Source: Spirochaetales bacterium (GTDB lineage: Bacteria > Spirochaetota > Spirochaetia > UBA9216). From it: a DNA stretch of 35,237 nt. The notes below the pieces were generated by a model. That model was given only the letters and a program-made list of their open reading frames with translations, did no database searches and was not told the origin of the DNA. Location of the stretch: contig QKCC01000194.1 in NCBI GenBank assembly GCA_003245835.1, forward strand, positions 1-35,237, read 5' to 3'. Shown here piece by piece: positions 1 through 8,881 of the stretch (the stretch's first letter is position 1; every line of letters starts with the position of its first letter). The position numbers and the translations under genes are program-made.

Positions 1-989
1 AGGTCATTAATCTCGACGACCTTGTCGCCGCTGCGTTTTACATCGTCGAAGCTGAATTTCATAACCTTCTGCTCAGGAGGAACCACAATTCGTTCGATCT
101 TCTCGATGGTTTTTATCCGCGACTGCACCTGAGCAGCATGTGAAGCACGGGCAGCGAAGCGTGCGATAAACTCTTCTTCCTTCGCAAGCATTGCCTGCTG
201 CCTTTTCTGCGCCGCAACAAGCTGTTCACGCCTGATTACCCTCTCTTTAAGGTAAAAATCGTAGTCCCCGGAATAGGTAGTTATTGTTCCGGCTGAAACC
301 TCTACCGTTTTCGAGCACAGCCGCGTCATGAACTCGCGGTCATGGCTCGTCATAATAAGAATCCCCTTGAATGAGTTGAGCCAGGATTCAAGCCAGACAA
401 TCGATTCGACATCAAGGTGGTTCGTCGGTTCGTCCATAAGCAGGACGTCCGGGTTAAGCAGGAGAATCCGCGCAAGGGCAATCCGCATCTTCCATCCTCC
501 GCTGAAACTCTCTACCGGCTGGTCCCGGCGGTCGGTGCCTATGCCGAGCCCGTCCAGGACTGTTTCGGCCCTTGTTTCGAGTTCGTAGCCGTCAAGATCC
601 ATAAACTCCATCTGAAGCTCGCCGTACCTGTCCATTTCGGCATCCGAAAGACCGCCGCTGTCGGGGTCAGCCATCCGGTGCTCAAGGTCGGCAAGCATAA
701 GACTCAGTTCATACACCCGCCCCGCCCCGGCGACGGCTTCTTCGAGCGCACTGCGTCCGCTCATCTCGCCTACATCCTGTGAAAAATAGCCGATCACCTT
801 TCCGGGCTCAATAGTCATAGCGCCCTGATCAGGAGCCTCTTCGCCGGAAATAATCCTGAAAACGGTGGTCTTTCCGGAACCATTGGGGCCGACAAGCCCG
901 ATTTTATCTCCTGCGTTTATCTGAACATCGGAGCCGGAAAACAGGGTTCTGCCTCCGTAGCCCATGCTTATATTAGAGAGGTTTATCAT
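1..989 (-). CDS. ABC-F family ATPase (Uup/ABCF3-like), 3' end cut by window edge
   Basis: The first 329 codons are present; the second ATPase half lies outside the window. ABC-F proteins are soluble tandem ATPases that act on the ribosome rather than transporting solutes. The first nucleotide-binding domain is complete: Walker A GPNGSGKT at residues 34-41, the signature SGGWKMRIALAR, and Walker B with LLMDEPTNHLD. The NHLD ending is characteristic of ABC-F. A basic, Gln/Ala-rich linker follows (VAAQKRQQAMLAKEEEF region), as expected for the interdomain arm. There are no membrane segments. The start is the ATG at 989-987, preceded by AAGGA at good spacing. The gene is transcribed away from the pentapeptide-repeat gene. 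The family is sure; which ABC-F subgroup is not. Confidence 0.93.
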   Translation of the reverse strand, partial: MINLSNISMGYGGRTLFSGSDVQINAGDKIGLVGPNGSGKTTVFRIISGEEAPDQGAMTIEPGKVIGYFSQDVGEMSGRSALEEAVAGAGRVYELSLMLADLEHRMADPDSGGLSDAEMDRYGELQMEFMDLDGYELETRAETVLDGLGIGTDRRDQPVESFSGGWKMRIALARILLLNPDVLLMDEPTNHLDVESIVWLESWLNSFKGILIMTSHDREFMTRLCSKTVEVSAGTITTYSGDYDFYLKERVIRREQLVAAQKRQQAMLAKEEEFIARFAARASHAAQVQSRIKTIEKIERIVVPPEQKVMKFSFDDVKRSGDKVVEIND

Positions 990-1203
990 CTTAAATCCTT
1001 ATAATTACTTTAGCTGCAGAACACATCCGAAATCATCAGTTTCGAATGGACAGTTATCTGAAGGCCAAGTTTAAACAGAATTGTGATTAAATGTCAAAGG
1101 GTGCAGGCAATGTACAGCAATACGAATTAAAGCTGCATCTTAATTATAATTACATTTGAGGAAAGGGGATTGAGCAATCCGGCTTGTGCGGGTATTCTGA
1201 GCC

Positions 1204-1776
1204 ATGCAGAAAGACCTCTTTGAAGAAGCACCGGCTTCGCCAGCAATTATTCCGGGGGAATCATACTATAAGCTTGAGTTTTCAGGCACAGATTTCTCAA
1301 ACGCGGATTTCTCTGATGCCGAATTCGAGAGCTGTAAGTTCATCGACTGCAATCTTTCAAACATAAACGTAAGCGGAACAAAATTCTCAGAAGTAGTCTT
1401 CATTGAATCTAAACTGATGGGAATCCCATTTCTCCATTCCAATCCCTTTGCTATTGAGATTTCATTCATCGGCAGCCGCCTAATCAGCTGCAATTTTACA
1501 GAGATGAAACTTAGGAGGACCGCCTTTACTAAATGTGAACTGACCGAATGTTTCTTTCAGGAATCAGACCTGTCTGGTTCAGATTTTTCAGACTCCGTTT
1601 TTAGCGAAACACTTTTTCATAACAGCAACCTTGAAAAATGCAACTTTTCAGGCGCTCAGGGATACAGCATTAATCCCGTAAACAACAATATCAGAAAGGC
1701 TGTTTTCACCGCTCCTGATGTTCTGAATCTGTTAAATGACTTTGATATAAAAATAAAGCTGCCTCAGGATAATTGA
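1204..1776 (+). CDS. Pentapeptide-repeat protein
   Basis: A 190-residue soluble protein with no signal peptide. Residues from about 25 to 150 are pentapeptide repeats of the A(D/N)(L/F)xx type, many with Phe at the central position (for example TDFSN, ADFSD, SDFSD, CNFSG). Such repeats fold as a right-handed quadrilateral beta-helix. A short non-repeat tail of about 35 residues follows, which some family members use for dimerisation. Known members include gyrase-protecting proteins (Qnr/MfpA) and many of unknown role; nothing here points to a specific partner. The ATG at 1204 is fixed by an in-frame TGA two codons upstream, although the ribosome-binding site is weak. The stop lies 15 bases from the stop of the convergent MYG1-like gene. 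Confidence 0.88.
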   Translation: MQKDLFEEAPASPAIIPGESYYKLEFSGTDFSNADFSDAEFESCKFIDCNLSNINVSGTKFSEVVFIESKLMGIPFLHSNPFAIEISFIGSRLISCNFTEMKLRRTAFTKCELTECFFQESDLSGSDFSDSVFSETLFHNSNLEKCNFSGAQGYSINPVNNNIRKAVFTAPDVLNLLNDFDIKIKLPQDN

Positions 1777-1791
1777 TAATCCACCCGTGAA

Positions 1792-2649
1792 CTATTTTCC
1801 GTTTAAATCAGCTTGCTTAACAAGCTTCAGCCATTCGTCGTCATCGGCTGGGACGAATTTCATTAAAAATCCGCCCTGATGATTGAAGAGGACTTCCGCA
1901 GGTTCACATCTTGAAAAATCCACCAGGTCATGCCCGTAGTCAGTCCTGTACAGGGTAAGAGCCCCGGGTTGTTTATCATCAAACGACAGGGTCGCCGCAA
2001 CATCATTTTCATCTATTATAGTGCCCATCGCTGAACGCAGCGGAGACACGAGATCAGAAGGAGGTTTGACCAGGTACCGCAGGACGTTCAAACCGCCCAC
2101 CCCGATGACTTCAATATTGCCTTCCGTATTGAGCCATTTCGCAGCTTCAGCCTTCAACTGCTCAAAGCGGATCTTGTCGTCCAGCCCATCAATAAAAATC
2201 CTGGTAACCAGCAGCGGGTCATCCTGAAATGTCTTAAGAAGAATCCCCTGGCTGAAGGTCAGGTATTCCCTGCTCTCGCTGAGCAACTCAAAATCATCCA
2301 GGCTCATAGGGCTCTTAGTATCGACCTTTGAAACAAGTTCCATGTAACGGTGAAGATCCGAGTCAGCAAGGTGGGGGAAAAATTCGTTGAAGATAAGCAG
2401 CGCAGCGCTGTCGGTGTCCCCATCCTGGTGATGATCGTAAAGATTCCTGCTGCTGTCATAAACAAGACCGCAGTCAATAAAATAAGTGTTATCCGGAATA
2501 TTTCCTTCACGGACCATGTCCGCGGCAATACGCGAATCGATCCGCTGAATGTCTTCGGGTTCCTCTTCCAGATGCAGGGCAAGCAGCGCGGAACCCAGCA
2601 GTTCGTCCATGTGGGCTTTTCCGTCATGAGTTATAATCTTATAAGGCAA
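1792..2649 (-). CDS. MYG1-like metal-dependent hydrolase (HxDE/DHH type)
   Basis: About 285 residues. The N-terminus carries the MYG1/UPF0160-like pattern: THDGKAHMDE near the start (HxDE), an Asp-containing YFIDCG strand, and YDHHQDG (DHH motif). These are the metal ligands of DHH-type phosphoesterases and nucleases; eukaryotic MYG1 is a 3'-5' exonuclease. The C-terminal half is less conserved. An upstream GTG at 2685 is in frame but has no ribosome-binding site. The TTG at 2649 is preceded by AGGAG at a good distance and begins right at the conserved domain (PYKIITHDGKAH), so I chose TTG. The gene is convergent with the pentapeptide-repeat gene and divergent from the sensor kinase gene. Family assignment is from motifs; the bacterial substrate is unknown. 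Confidence 0.75.
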   Translation of the reverse strand: MPYKIITHDGKAHMDELLGSALLALHLEEEPEDIQRIDSRIAADMVREGNIPDNTYFIDCGLVYDSSRNLYDHHQDGDTDSAALLIFNEFFPHLADSDLHRYMELVSKVDTKSPMSLDDFELLSESREYLTFSQGILLKTFQDDPLLVTRIFIDGLDDKIRFEQLKAEAAKWLNTEGNIEVIGVGGLNVLRYLVKPPSDLVSPLRSAMGTIIDENDVAATLSFDDKQPGALTLYRTDYGHDLVDFSRCEPAEVLFNHQGGFLMKFVPADDDEWLKLVKQADLNGK

Positions 2650-2779
2650 ATTAGTCTCCTGATTTTTACTGCTGCAGACTAACACAGAATACGAGGATAA
2701 GATAGACCATTGCGGAAAAGCTGTTTAATCGCGCGGTTTTGACCGGTCCGAATTTGTTCAATCCAAATTTGTACAAAAC

Positions 2780-2808
2780 TTGACTTTGAAAATTTTTCAG
2801 CCATAATT
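2780..2808 (+). promoter_or_regulatory. Possible sigma70 promoter of the hybrid sensor kinase
   Basis: TTGACT at 2780-2785 is followed after 16-17 bases by an AT-rich block (CATAAT/ATAATT, 2802-2808). This would start transcription only about 9 bases before the ATG at 2823, which has no clear Shine-Dalgarno sequence. The position fits, but the exact -10 box is ambiguous. Confidence 0.35.
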
Positions 2809-2822
2809 ATAAATGAACTGTT

Positions 2823-4979
2823 ATGACTCAAAGATGGTTGATACTTTTACTACTATTCTGTTTATCCCCCTTTCATGCTGCATCAGAATCGAATCCGGCC
2901 CCGGTCAATGTTCTTCTGCTTCATTCCTATCAGAATGAAGCAAAGGGATTTGTTCCTTTTTTTGAAGGCATCCAGAATGCCTTCATCAGCGACACAGCTG
3001 TTTCGGCTGATTTTTTTACAGAACATATGGATACAAGCAGATTCCCCGGTTACGCATATCTTCAGCATTTATCTGAATACTATAAAACAAAATATCAAAA
3101 TACCCGGATTGACATAATTATAACATATGCATCCCCGGCCCTTGATTTTCTGCTTCAGTACGGTGATGACATTTTTCCTGGGATCCCGGTCGTATTCGGG
3201 CTTGTTTCCGAATCATTAATCGAAAAACGTACATTCCCAGAGAACTATACCGGAATCCTGTCAGGCCCGCAATTTGAACCGACACTTGATGCTGCATTAA
3301 AAATGCTGCCGGACACAAAAATGGTTCTTGTTGTGGGCGGAATAAGTACTGTAGACGTACAATACATGTCTGTTGCAAAAAACCAATTAAAACCTTTCAG
3401 GGAAAAGGTACGGATCGAGTATATAAATCAGCTCGGAATGGAGGACCTTTTAACCTTTACTGCAAATCTGCCGAAAAACAGTATTATTATTTATTCCATC
3501 CTTCATATGGATGCAAAAGGCGCAGTTTACGGCCCCCAGGAAGCCGCTTCGCTGATTGCAGAGAAAGCCAACGCCCCGGTTTTTGGTATTTCACAGACAC
3601 ATTTCGGCACCGGCCTGACAGGGGGATTTTTAACTTCCACCTACCTTGTCGGGCGAAAATCCGCGCTTGCCGCCGTCGATATCCTTAACGGAAAAAAGCA
3701 GACAGAATTTACCACCTACTCAGAAGATACCAGTGCATTCTACTTCGACTGGCGGCAGCTCAGACGATGGGGAATTGATGAAAAAACGCTTCCGGCCGGA
3801 AGCGAACTCCTGTACCGGGAATTCACTGCATGGGAACAGTTCAGGAAACAGATTATCACCGTCCTGATCCTGTTCGCCGTTGAAACCCTTCTAATCGGCG
3901 GGCTGCTTCTGAACAGGAATCAGCGAATCAGTATGCAGAAAAACCTTCAGAAGAGCGAAAGATTATGGAAGACTGTGCTTGAGATTCTGCCGGTAGGGGT
4001 ATCGATAACGGACAGGCATGGTGAAATAATCCACGAAAACACTGCTAAACGTCAGATATGGTCAGGAACAGGCGATACCAAACCTGATTTCCCCTTTGAA
4101 AGAAAGGCACGGCGTATTGCTGCGGATGAACAAATCCATCCAGATGAGTCAGCCCTCACAAAAGCTGTCTCACACGGAGAGAGTACCTTCGAAGAAGAAC
4201 TGGAGATAGAATGCCTGGACGGCTCTCATCGGTTTATTCTGAACTGGGCGATTCCTATTCTTGGAATTGAAAATCAGATCGAAGGGGCAGTTGAAATCAA
4301 CAGCGATATCACAGCGCGTGAGCAGGCAAAGAAACAAATTGCCCATTCTCTTCAGGAAAAGGAAACCCTTCTGAGAGAACTGTATCATAGAACCAAAAAT
4401 AACATGCAGGTAATATCATCCCTGTTAATGTTGCATGGAGCAAATACCCCGAATGAGGAAGTAAAACATATTGTCAGGGATATTGATAACAAGATCCAGT
4501 CGATGTCGCTGGTTCACCAGAAACTCTATCAATCCAAAAATCTTTCTAAAATTAAACTGCAGGAATATCTGCAGGAACTTTCCGAATTACTGTTTAAGAG
4601 CCACAGTAATACTTCAGGGAATATTTCTATCACAACAGAGATCGAACCGGTATCGGTTACGATAGATGCCGCAATTCCCTGCGGATTAATACTTAATGAA
4701 TTAATGTCTAACACCTTTAAACATGGCTTCAGCGAAGACGAATCCGGAAGCATAAGCATCATTATCAGCAGGGGCGAGGATGGAAATATAGAATTATATT
4801 ATTCCGACACCGGCAAAGGCACTCCTGAAGACTTCGATTTCAGAAACACTTCCAGCCTCGGGTTAAAGACAATATTTGCGCTCGGTGAGCATCAGCTCAA
4901 TGGAAAAGTGACATTTAGCAATAACCGCGGACTGCATTGTCATATCAGCATTACCGATACGTTTAACCAGAGAGTTTAG
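2823..4979 (+). CDS. Hybrid sensor histidine kinase with ABC_sub_bind-like periplasmic domain
   Basis: 718 residues. Order: signal peptide (about 1-22); periplasmic domain of about 300 residues resembling ABC_sub_bind-type (PF04392-like) binding proteins, with LLLHSY and IPVVFGLVSE motifs; transmembrane helix at about 342-364; PAS domain (about 380-495, VLEILPVGVSITDRHGEIIHEN); HisKA_2 dimerisation domain with the phospho-acceptor in ELYHRTKNNMQVI (His522); HATPase with LILNELMSNTFKHGF and a DTGKG box. It should sense a small ligand outside the membrane and phosphorylate a partner regulator. No response regulator lies beside it, so it is an orphan here. HisKA_2 kinases often pair with RNA-binding (ANTAR-type) or atypical regulators; that link is inference. 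Confidence 0.88.
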   Translation: MTQRWLILLLLFCLSPFHAASESNPAPVNVLLLHSYQNEAKGFVPFFEGIQNAFISDTAVSADFFTEHMDTSRFPGYAYLQHLSEYYKTKYQNTRIDIIITYASPALDFLLQYGDDIFPGIPVVFGLVSESLIEKRTFPENYTGILSGPQFEPTLDAALKMLPDTKMVLVVGGISTVDVQYMSVAKNQLKPFREKVRIEYINQLGMEDLLTFTANLPKNSIIIYSILHMDAKGAVYGPQEAASLIAEKANAPVFGISQTHFGTGLTGGFLTSTYLVGRKSALAAVDILNGKKQTEFTTYSEDTSAFYFDWRQLRRWGIDEKTLPAGSELLYREFTAWEQFRKQIITVLILFAVETLLIGGLLLNRNQRISMQKNLQKSERLWKTVLEILPVGVSITDRHGEIIHENTAKRQIWSGTGDTKPDFPFERKARRIAADEQIHPDESALTKAVSHGESTFEEELEIECLDGSHRFILNWAIPILGIENQIEGAVEINSDITAREQAKKQIAHSLQEKETLLRELYHRTKNNMQVISSLLMLHGANTPNEEVKHIVRDIDNKIQSMSLVHQKLYQSKNLSKIKLQEYLQELSELLFKSHSNTSGNISITTEIEPVSVTIDAAIPCGLILNELMSNTFKHGFSEDESGSISIIISRGEDGNIELYYSDTGKGTPEDFDFRNTSSLGLKTIFALGEHQLNGKVTFSNNRGLHCHISITDTFNQRV

Positions 4980-5199
4980 CGACAGGCAATACGAATGGAC
5001 TCAGTCCCGTCCGGAAAGATTAAAATCTTTATAGATGCAAAATCATTCGTCCGGCAGGTTTAAGCAACATGACAGGAACTGACTAATTTCTCCTGCGAGA
5101 GTAAAAAAAATACCATAAAACTCTTATAAAACCTCCTAAGGAAGCTGTTGAAAATTTGCGGGACCTGAAACTCCCGGAGACTATTTTGACTGCACAAAT
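4980..5199. other. Convergent intergenic region, no gene seen
   Basis: This 220-base gap lies between two convergent genes. It holds only short hairpins, for example a CGGGA/TCCCG stem near 5158-5177 (minus strand) followed by CAAATTTT, which could be a weak terminator for the kinase operon. I see no strong terminator and no coding potential. Confidence 0.4.
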
Positions 5200-6753
5200 T
5201 TAATTTTTCCCTTTCTGAATTCCGGCAAGCCTTGAAAAGATATTCTTCTCATCCAGGGCTTCATATGCATCACAAAATATCATGTAAAGATTTTCATATA
5301 TCTTGTGATTTTCATCATCAGGATAATATTGCCTGCCTTTACGGACCATCTTTTCCACTGCTTCCGCGAATGAATTAAATACCCCCGCGGCAAGGCCGCC
5401 GAGAATAGCCGCACCGACTACTGCTGCGTCGGAAACCTTCAGGGTAGAAACTTTCAATCCGTAGATGTCCGCCTGTATCTGGTTCCAAAGTTCAGATTTT
5501 GTCGGACCGCCTAAAATAATTATCTCATCTGCAGGAGTTCCGGCTTTCTTTAAAGAAACCAGCATATCATATGTATCAAGGGTTATTCCTTCCATAAATG
5601 CCCTGACCAGATGCCGTGTGTCGTGGGCAAGCGTCAGTCCGGTCAGCACTCCCCTCGCATCGGCATTGTATCTTGGCGTGCCGGCACTCGCAAAATACGG
5701 CAGAAGCATAAGGCCTTCCGCCCCGGGCTTTGATTTCCCGGCTTTTTCATTGAGGATCTCAAAAACGTCCCTGCCGGAAGCCGATGCTTCGGCGGCCTCT
5801 TCCCTGCCCAGTTTATCCTTGTACCATTCATAGACGCTTGCGGCGGCGGCTTGAAAGCCTTCCACCAGCCAGAAATCAGGTACGGTACAGTTGGTAACCA
5901 TATTACGCCCTTTGGGGTCGCGTACTGATTCGGAGCTGAACGCAGTAACTGCGCCGGCTGTCCCGAGCGATACTGCAACAAGCCCCGGTTTTATTACTCC
6001 GCTGCCGAGCGAACCTGCAGACTGATCCCCGGCACCTACGGCAATTGTTGTACCTTCGCACAGACCAGTCCTCACCGAAGCCGCGGCAGAAACTGTTCCC
6101 GCACGTGTACCTGAAGGCCGTGGTTCAGACAGCAGTTCCGGCTTAACATCGAATGCCGACATAAGCTCGCCATCCCAGATCCGGGTTCTTGAATTGAAAA
6201 GACCGTAGAATCCCGCGTCATTAAAGTCGACCAGGTAATCGTCGACACCTAATGCCTTCAGAAAATAGTCATGCATCTGAACAACTTTCATTGTTTTACT
6301 GAAGATCTCAGGCTCATTCTTTCTTACCCAGAGCAGCTTGGAAAGCACCCATGTGGTTGAAAGCGGAAAACCCGTTTTACTGTAAAAAACATCCCGACCG
6401 ATTTTTTCTGCGATCTCTTCAACTTCTTCAATACCACGGTTGTCCTGCCACGAAATCATCGGACGCAGAGGGACTCCGTGTTCATCAATAAAAACGGAAC
6501 AGCTTCTCTGGGCGGAAAGTGAAATAGAAATAATCTCTTCCGGTGCCGCACCCGAAAGCTCAACAGCCTCTTTAACTGCAGCCACGGCATCTTCTACGAT
6601 CTTGTCGGCATCCTGTTCAACCCAGTTATGTGCCGGATAGGTACAGCTGTTATGCCTGTACGCGCTTCCCAATACTTCGCCTGCATCAGTAAAAATTATT
6701 GCCTTTGAACCGGTTGTTCCAATATCAAGGCCCGCCAAAAGTGTTCTCTGCAT
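5200..6753 (-). CDS. xylB: FGGY-family carbohydrate kinase, probably xylulokinase
   Basis: 517 residues, the usual FGGY kinase length. The first domain opens with GLDIGTTGSKA, the phosphate-binding loop of the hexokinase/actin fold. The catalytic Asp lies in GAGDQSAG (Asp243). ATP-site glycine motifs follow (SLGTAGA; LGGPTKSELWNQIQADI near the C-terminus). It would phosphorylate a ketose such as D-xylulose in the cytosol with ATP. An in-frame ATG at 6786 is less likely than the ATG at 6753, which follows AAGGGG and starts at the conserved domain. It is the last gene of the TRAP/epimerase operon, 58 bases after the epimerase-like gene. Being next to a 3-epimerase suggests the true substrate may be another ketose (L-xylulose, ribulose or similar), so the xylB symbol is provisional. 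Confidence 0.85.
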   Translation of the reverse strand: MQRTLLAGLDIGTTGSKAIIFTDAGEVLGSAYRHNSCTYPAHNWVEQDADKIVEDAVAAVKEAVELSGAAPEEIISISLSAQRSCSVFIDEHGVPLRPMISWQDNRGIEEVEEIAEKIGRDVFYSKTGFPLSTTWVLSKLLWVRKNEPEIFSKTMKVVQMHDYFLKALGVDDYLVDFNDAGFYGLFNSRTRIWDGELMSAFDVKPELLSEPRPSGTRAGTVSAAASVRTGLCEGTTIAVGAGDQSAGSLGSGVIKPGLVAVSLGTAGAVTAFSSESVRDPKGRNMVTNCTVPDFWLVEGFQAAAASVYEWYKDKLGREEAAEASASGRDVFEILNEKAGKSKPGAEGLMLLPYFASAGTPRYNADARGVLTGLTLAHDTRHLVRAFMEGITLDTYDMLVSLKKAGTPADEIIILGGPTKSELWNQIQADIYGLKVSTLKVSDAAVVGAAILGGLAAGVFNSFAEAVEKMVRKGRQYYPDDENHKIYENLYMIFCDAYEALDEKNIFSRLAGIQKGKN

Positions 6754-6811
6754 TCCGAATATCCCCTTAATTAGAATCTGTTCCACAAAGGTTTTAGCAT
6801 ATTACCGAAAA

Positions 6812-7636
6812 TTACCTTGACGCCAAAGCTGCATCAATCATGGGCTTCAAATAATTGTAGGAGGCTGCAGCCCCTTCCCTGTAGTCACAGAATTCCATGC
6901 CTACCTCGAGGGCAATCCATCCCCTGTATTCCATTGCTTCAAGGACCTTTACAGCCTCGGCAAAATCAATAGTTCCTGTTCCGGGAACGCCTCGGTTGCT
7001 GTCGGAAAAATGCACATGACCAATAAGGTCCCTGCTTCGAACGAATGCTGCTGGTATTGAGTTGTCTTCGAGCATCATATGGTAAACATCCATCAGCAGC
7101 CTGACATCATTCCTGATTTCACTGTTGATGTTGTTTATGAATTTCACCATTTCTTTTGTTGTGTGATTGTAGTTCATTTCAAACCGGTTTATAGGTTCAT
7201 ACGAAATATAGACCCCGGATTCACCTGCATAATCGGAACATTCGCGCATACATTCGGTGATGTATTTTTTTGCAGTGTCCAGGTCTTCGCCTTTCTCGAG
7301 CCAGCCCTGAACACGCCCGAGCAGCAGCGAGCAGTCAAAAAACGCACATAAATCCGCTATGTCCTTTATCATCTGAACAGCCTTTTTCCTGGCTGCCGGA
7401 TCAGGACTTGAAAACCGGACCCCGCCCACATCATATACACCGCCCGATCTGAGACCGGAGATCTTCATGCCGCTGCGCTCCAGAAGCCCGGCTATTTCAT
7501 CCCTTCGAACGCCTGCAGCATAACAGACCGAGGGTTCTGCACCTTCATACCCTATGCTGCTGAGTATCTGCAGGTAATTATCAAGATCGGCAAGAGCGAG
7601 GGTGTCGATCAGCGGAAGACCATAAGCTAACTTCAT
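6812..7636 (-). CDS. Sugar phosphate isomerase/epimerase-family TIM barrel (ketose 3-epimerase-like)
   Basis: 274 residues, AP-endonuclase-2 superfamily. The metal and substrate residues of D-tagatose/D-psicose 3-epimerases are recognisable: Glu147 in YEPINRFEMNYN, Asp183 in LMDVYHM, His209 in HVHFSD, and Glu244 in ALEVGMEF. Such enzymes use Mn2+ or Mg2+ to invert C3 of a free ketose. The EPxNRFE stretch is characteristic of the DTE branch. GAGGA lies 5-6 bases before the ATG. The gene lies between the TRAP binding protein and the FGGY kinase, consistent with conversion of an imported sugar to the kinase substrate. A hydroxypyruvate isomerase-like role cannot be ruled out. Confidence 0.85.
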   Translation of the reverse strand: MKLAYGLPLIDTLALADLDNYLQILSSIGYEGAEPSVCYAAGVRRDEIAGLLERSGMKISGLRSGGVYDVGGVRFSSPDPAARKKAVQMIKDIADLCAFFDCSLLLGRVQGWLEKGEDLDTAKKYITECMRECSDYAGESGVYISYEPINRFEMNYNHTTKEMVKFINNINSEIRNDVRLLMDVYHMMLEDNSIPAAFVRSRDLIGHVHFSDSNRGVPGTGTIDFAEAVKVLEAMEYRGWIALEVGMEFCDYREGAAASYNYLKPMIDAALASR

Positions 7637-7660
7637 AAAAAATCCTCTTGTGTAATGAAA

Positions 7661-7683
7661 GCAGCAGGGTATTGCCCTGCTGC
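7661..7683. terminator. Perfect hairpin downstream of dctP (attenuator or mRNA stabiliser)
   Basis: Arms GCAGCAGGG (7661-7669) and CCCTGCTGC (7675-7683) pair perfectly around a 5-base loop. It sits between the dctP stop and the epimerase-like start. On the minus strand only TTTC follows, so it is probably a partial terminator or a 3' stabiliser that keeps binding-protein mRNA in excess over downstream genes. Confidence 0.7.
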
Positions 7684-7723
7684 AGTTATAATTAAGCTAT
7701 ATTGTATTAATCCATCCAGCGGT

Positions 7724-8755
7724 TTACTGGTGGGAAACTACAATCTTCATGAGTTCATCAAGAAGGTCCGAATACCCGTTCTTTTCGGCATTCTTGTACC
7801 AATAGTCATGGAACTTATCGTGGATTTCAGCAATATCATCGGTTTCAGTTACAGTCGCACCCTGGGATTCAAAGATCTGAATGTACTTGGAGTCCATGTC
7901 CTTTGCGTACTGGTTTGCTTCTTTGGTTGTATCTGCCCATGCTGAAAAGAGGATATCCTGATATTCCTTCGGAAGCTTTGCAAGAACATCATTGTTAATT
8001 ACAATACCTACGCTGGAACACATATGATTGGAGTTCCATACGTATTTACCAAGATTTATAAAACCGTAGCTGTCGATCGCGGACTTTACCGTATCAACGC
8101 CGTCGACTACGCCTGACTGCATGGCGGTATAGGCCTCGGTCCATGTTACAACAGTAGGGTTGAATCCCATCAGGCTGAAGGTATCAAGGTACAGATCTAT
8201 TTCAGGAGATCTCAGCTTCACATTCTTACAGTCATCCAGGTTTCTTAAAGGCATAGTTGTGCAGAAGTTTCTGAAACCCTGATAAGTCCAGCCGAGGGTT
8301 GTCATATGCATTTTTTCTTTGAGCATAGCGTCAATCTTGTCGACAATACCGCTTTCGTAAAAGAATTCATCGGCAATGTCGAATGAAGTTATAAGCCAGG
8401 GAAGGCTGAGCAGGCTGTACTGCGGTACATATGTTACCAGCATGGAAGTGTCGGCATAGGCCATGTCGAGAGAACCGAGCATAACGGACTCAAGGTTCTC
8501 CGGCTGGGTTCCAAGCTGTCCTGCAGGAAACGTGGTTATTTCCAGACCGCCGTTTGTGCGCTCATATACATCCTTTGCAAATTGTTCGAAGTACTTGGCC
8601 AGATCATGTTCACTTGAAAGAGTGTACGCGAACCGCAGTGAATAAGTCTGATCACTGCCCGCGGCTCCTTCTTTCTGGCCAGAAGCCCAAACATTCACTG
8701 CACCGGCTAACAGGCACAGTACCAAACCAATAGATAACACTCGTAATCTAATCAT
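7724..8755 (-). CDS. dctP: TRAP transporter solute-binding protein DctP
   Basis: 343 residues. An N-terminal signal peptide ends near VWASGQKEG, a junction very common in spirochaete binding proteins. The mature part is a DctP fold: an early TLSSEHDLAKYFEQFAKDVYERT helix, KLRSPEIDLYLDTFSLMGFNPTVVTWTEAYTAMQSGVVDGVD with the substrate-binding Arg (KLRSPE), and the interlobe segment. It captures an acid-type substrate in the periplasm and delivers it to DctQM. GGAGG precedes the ATG. It is separated from dctM by 126 bases holding an inverted repeat, and from the epimerase gene by a hairpin. Its operon partners suggest a sugar acid or sugar-derived carboxylate as substrate; that is inference. Confidence 0.93.
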   Translation of the reverse strand: MIRLRVLSIGLVLCLLAGAVNVWASGQKEGAAGSDQTYSLRFAYTLSSEHDLAKYFEQFAKDVYERTNGGLEITTFPAGQLGTQPENLESVMLGSLDMAYADTSMLVTYVPQYSLLSLPWLITSFDIADEFFYESGIVDKIDAMLKEKMHMTTLGWTYQGFRNFCTTMPLRNLDDCKNVKLRSPEIDLYLDTFSLMGFNPTVVTWTEAYTAMQSGVVDGVDTVKSAIDSYGFINLGKYVWNSNHMCSSVGIVINNDVLAKLPKEYQDILFSAWADTTKEANQYAKDMDSKYIQIFESQGATVTETDDIAEIHDKFHDYWYKNAEKNGYSDLLDELMKIVVSHQ

Positions 8756-8779
8756 TCATTCATCCTCCGTTTATATTTT

Positions 8780-8801
8780 TTTCAACATATACACGTTGAA
8801 A
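8780..8801. repeat. Inverted repeat upstream of dctP
   Basis: Perfect 7-base arms TTTCAAC and GTTGAAA are separated by 8 AT-rich bases, just upstream of the dctP ribosome-binding site in the 126-base dctM-dctP gap. It could be an operator for an internal promoter or an RNA hairpin boosting binding-protein expression. Confidence 0.45.
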
Positions 8802-8881
8802 TTAAAACCATATTTATCAGGTACGGCTATGCAATCTTCTAAAGATACTGCTGCCGGTACCCGTATTCTGGACTCAGGTAG

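Noticed and set aside
2650-2685. GTG start for the MYG1-like protein
   Set aside because: No ribosome-binding site before it, while TTG at 2649 has AGGAG and starts at the conserved motif.
5100-5160. Possible terminator with A-run in the convergent gap
   Set aside because: The TCTC/GAGA stem is four bases and the A-run is on the wrong side for either gene.
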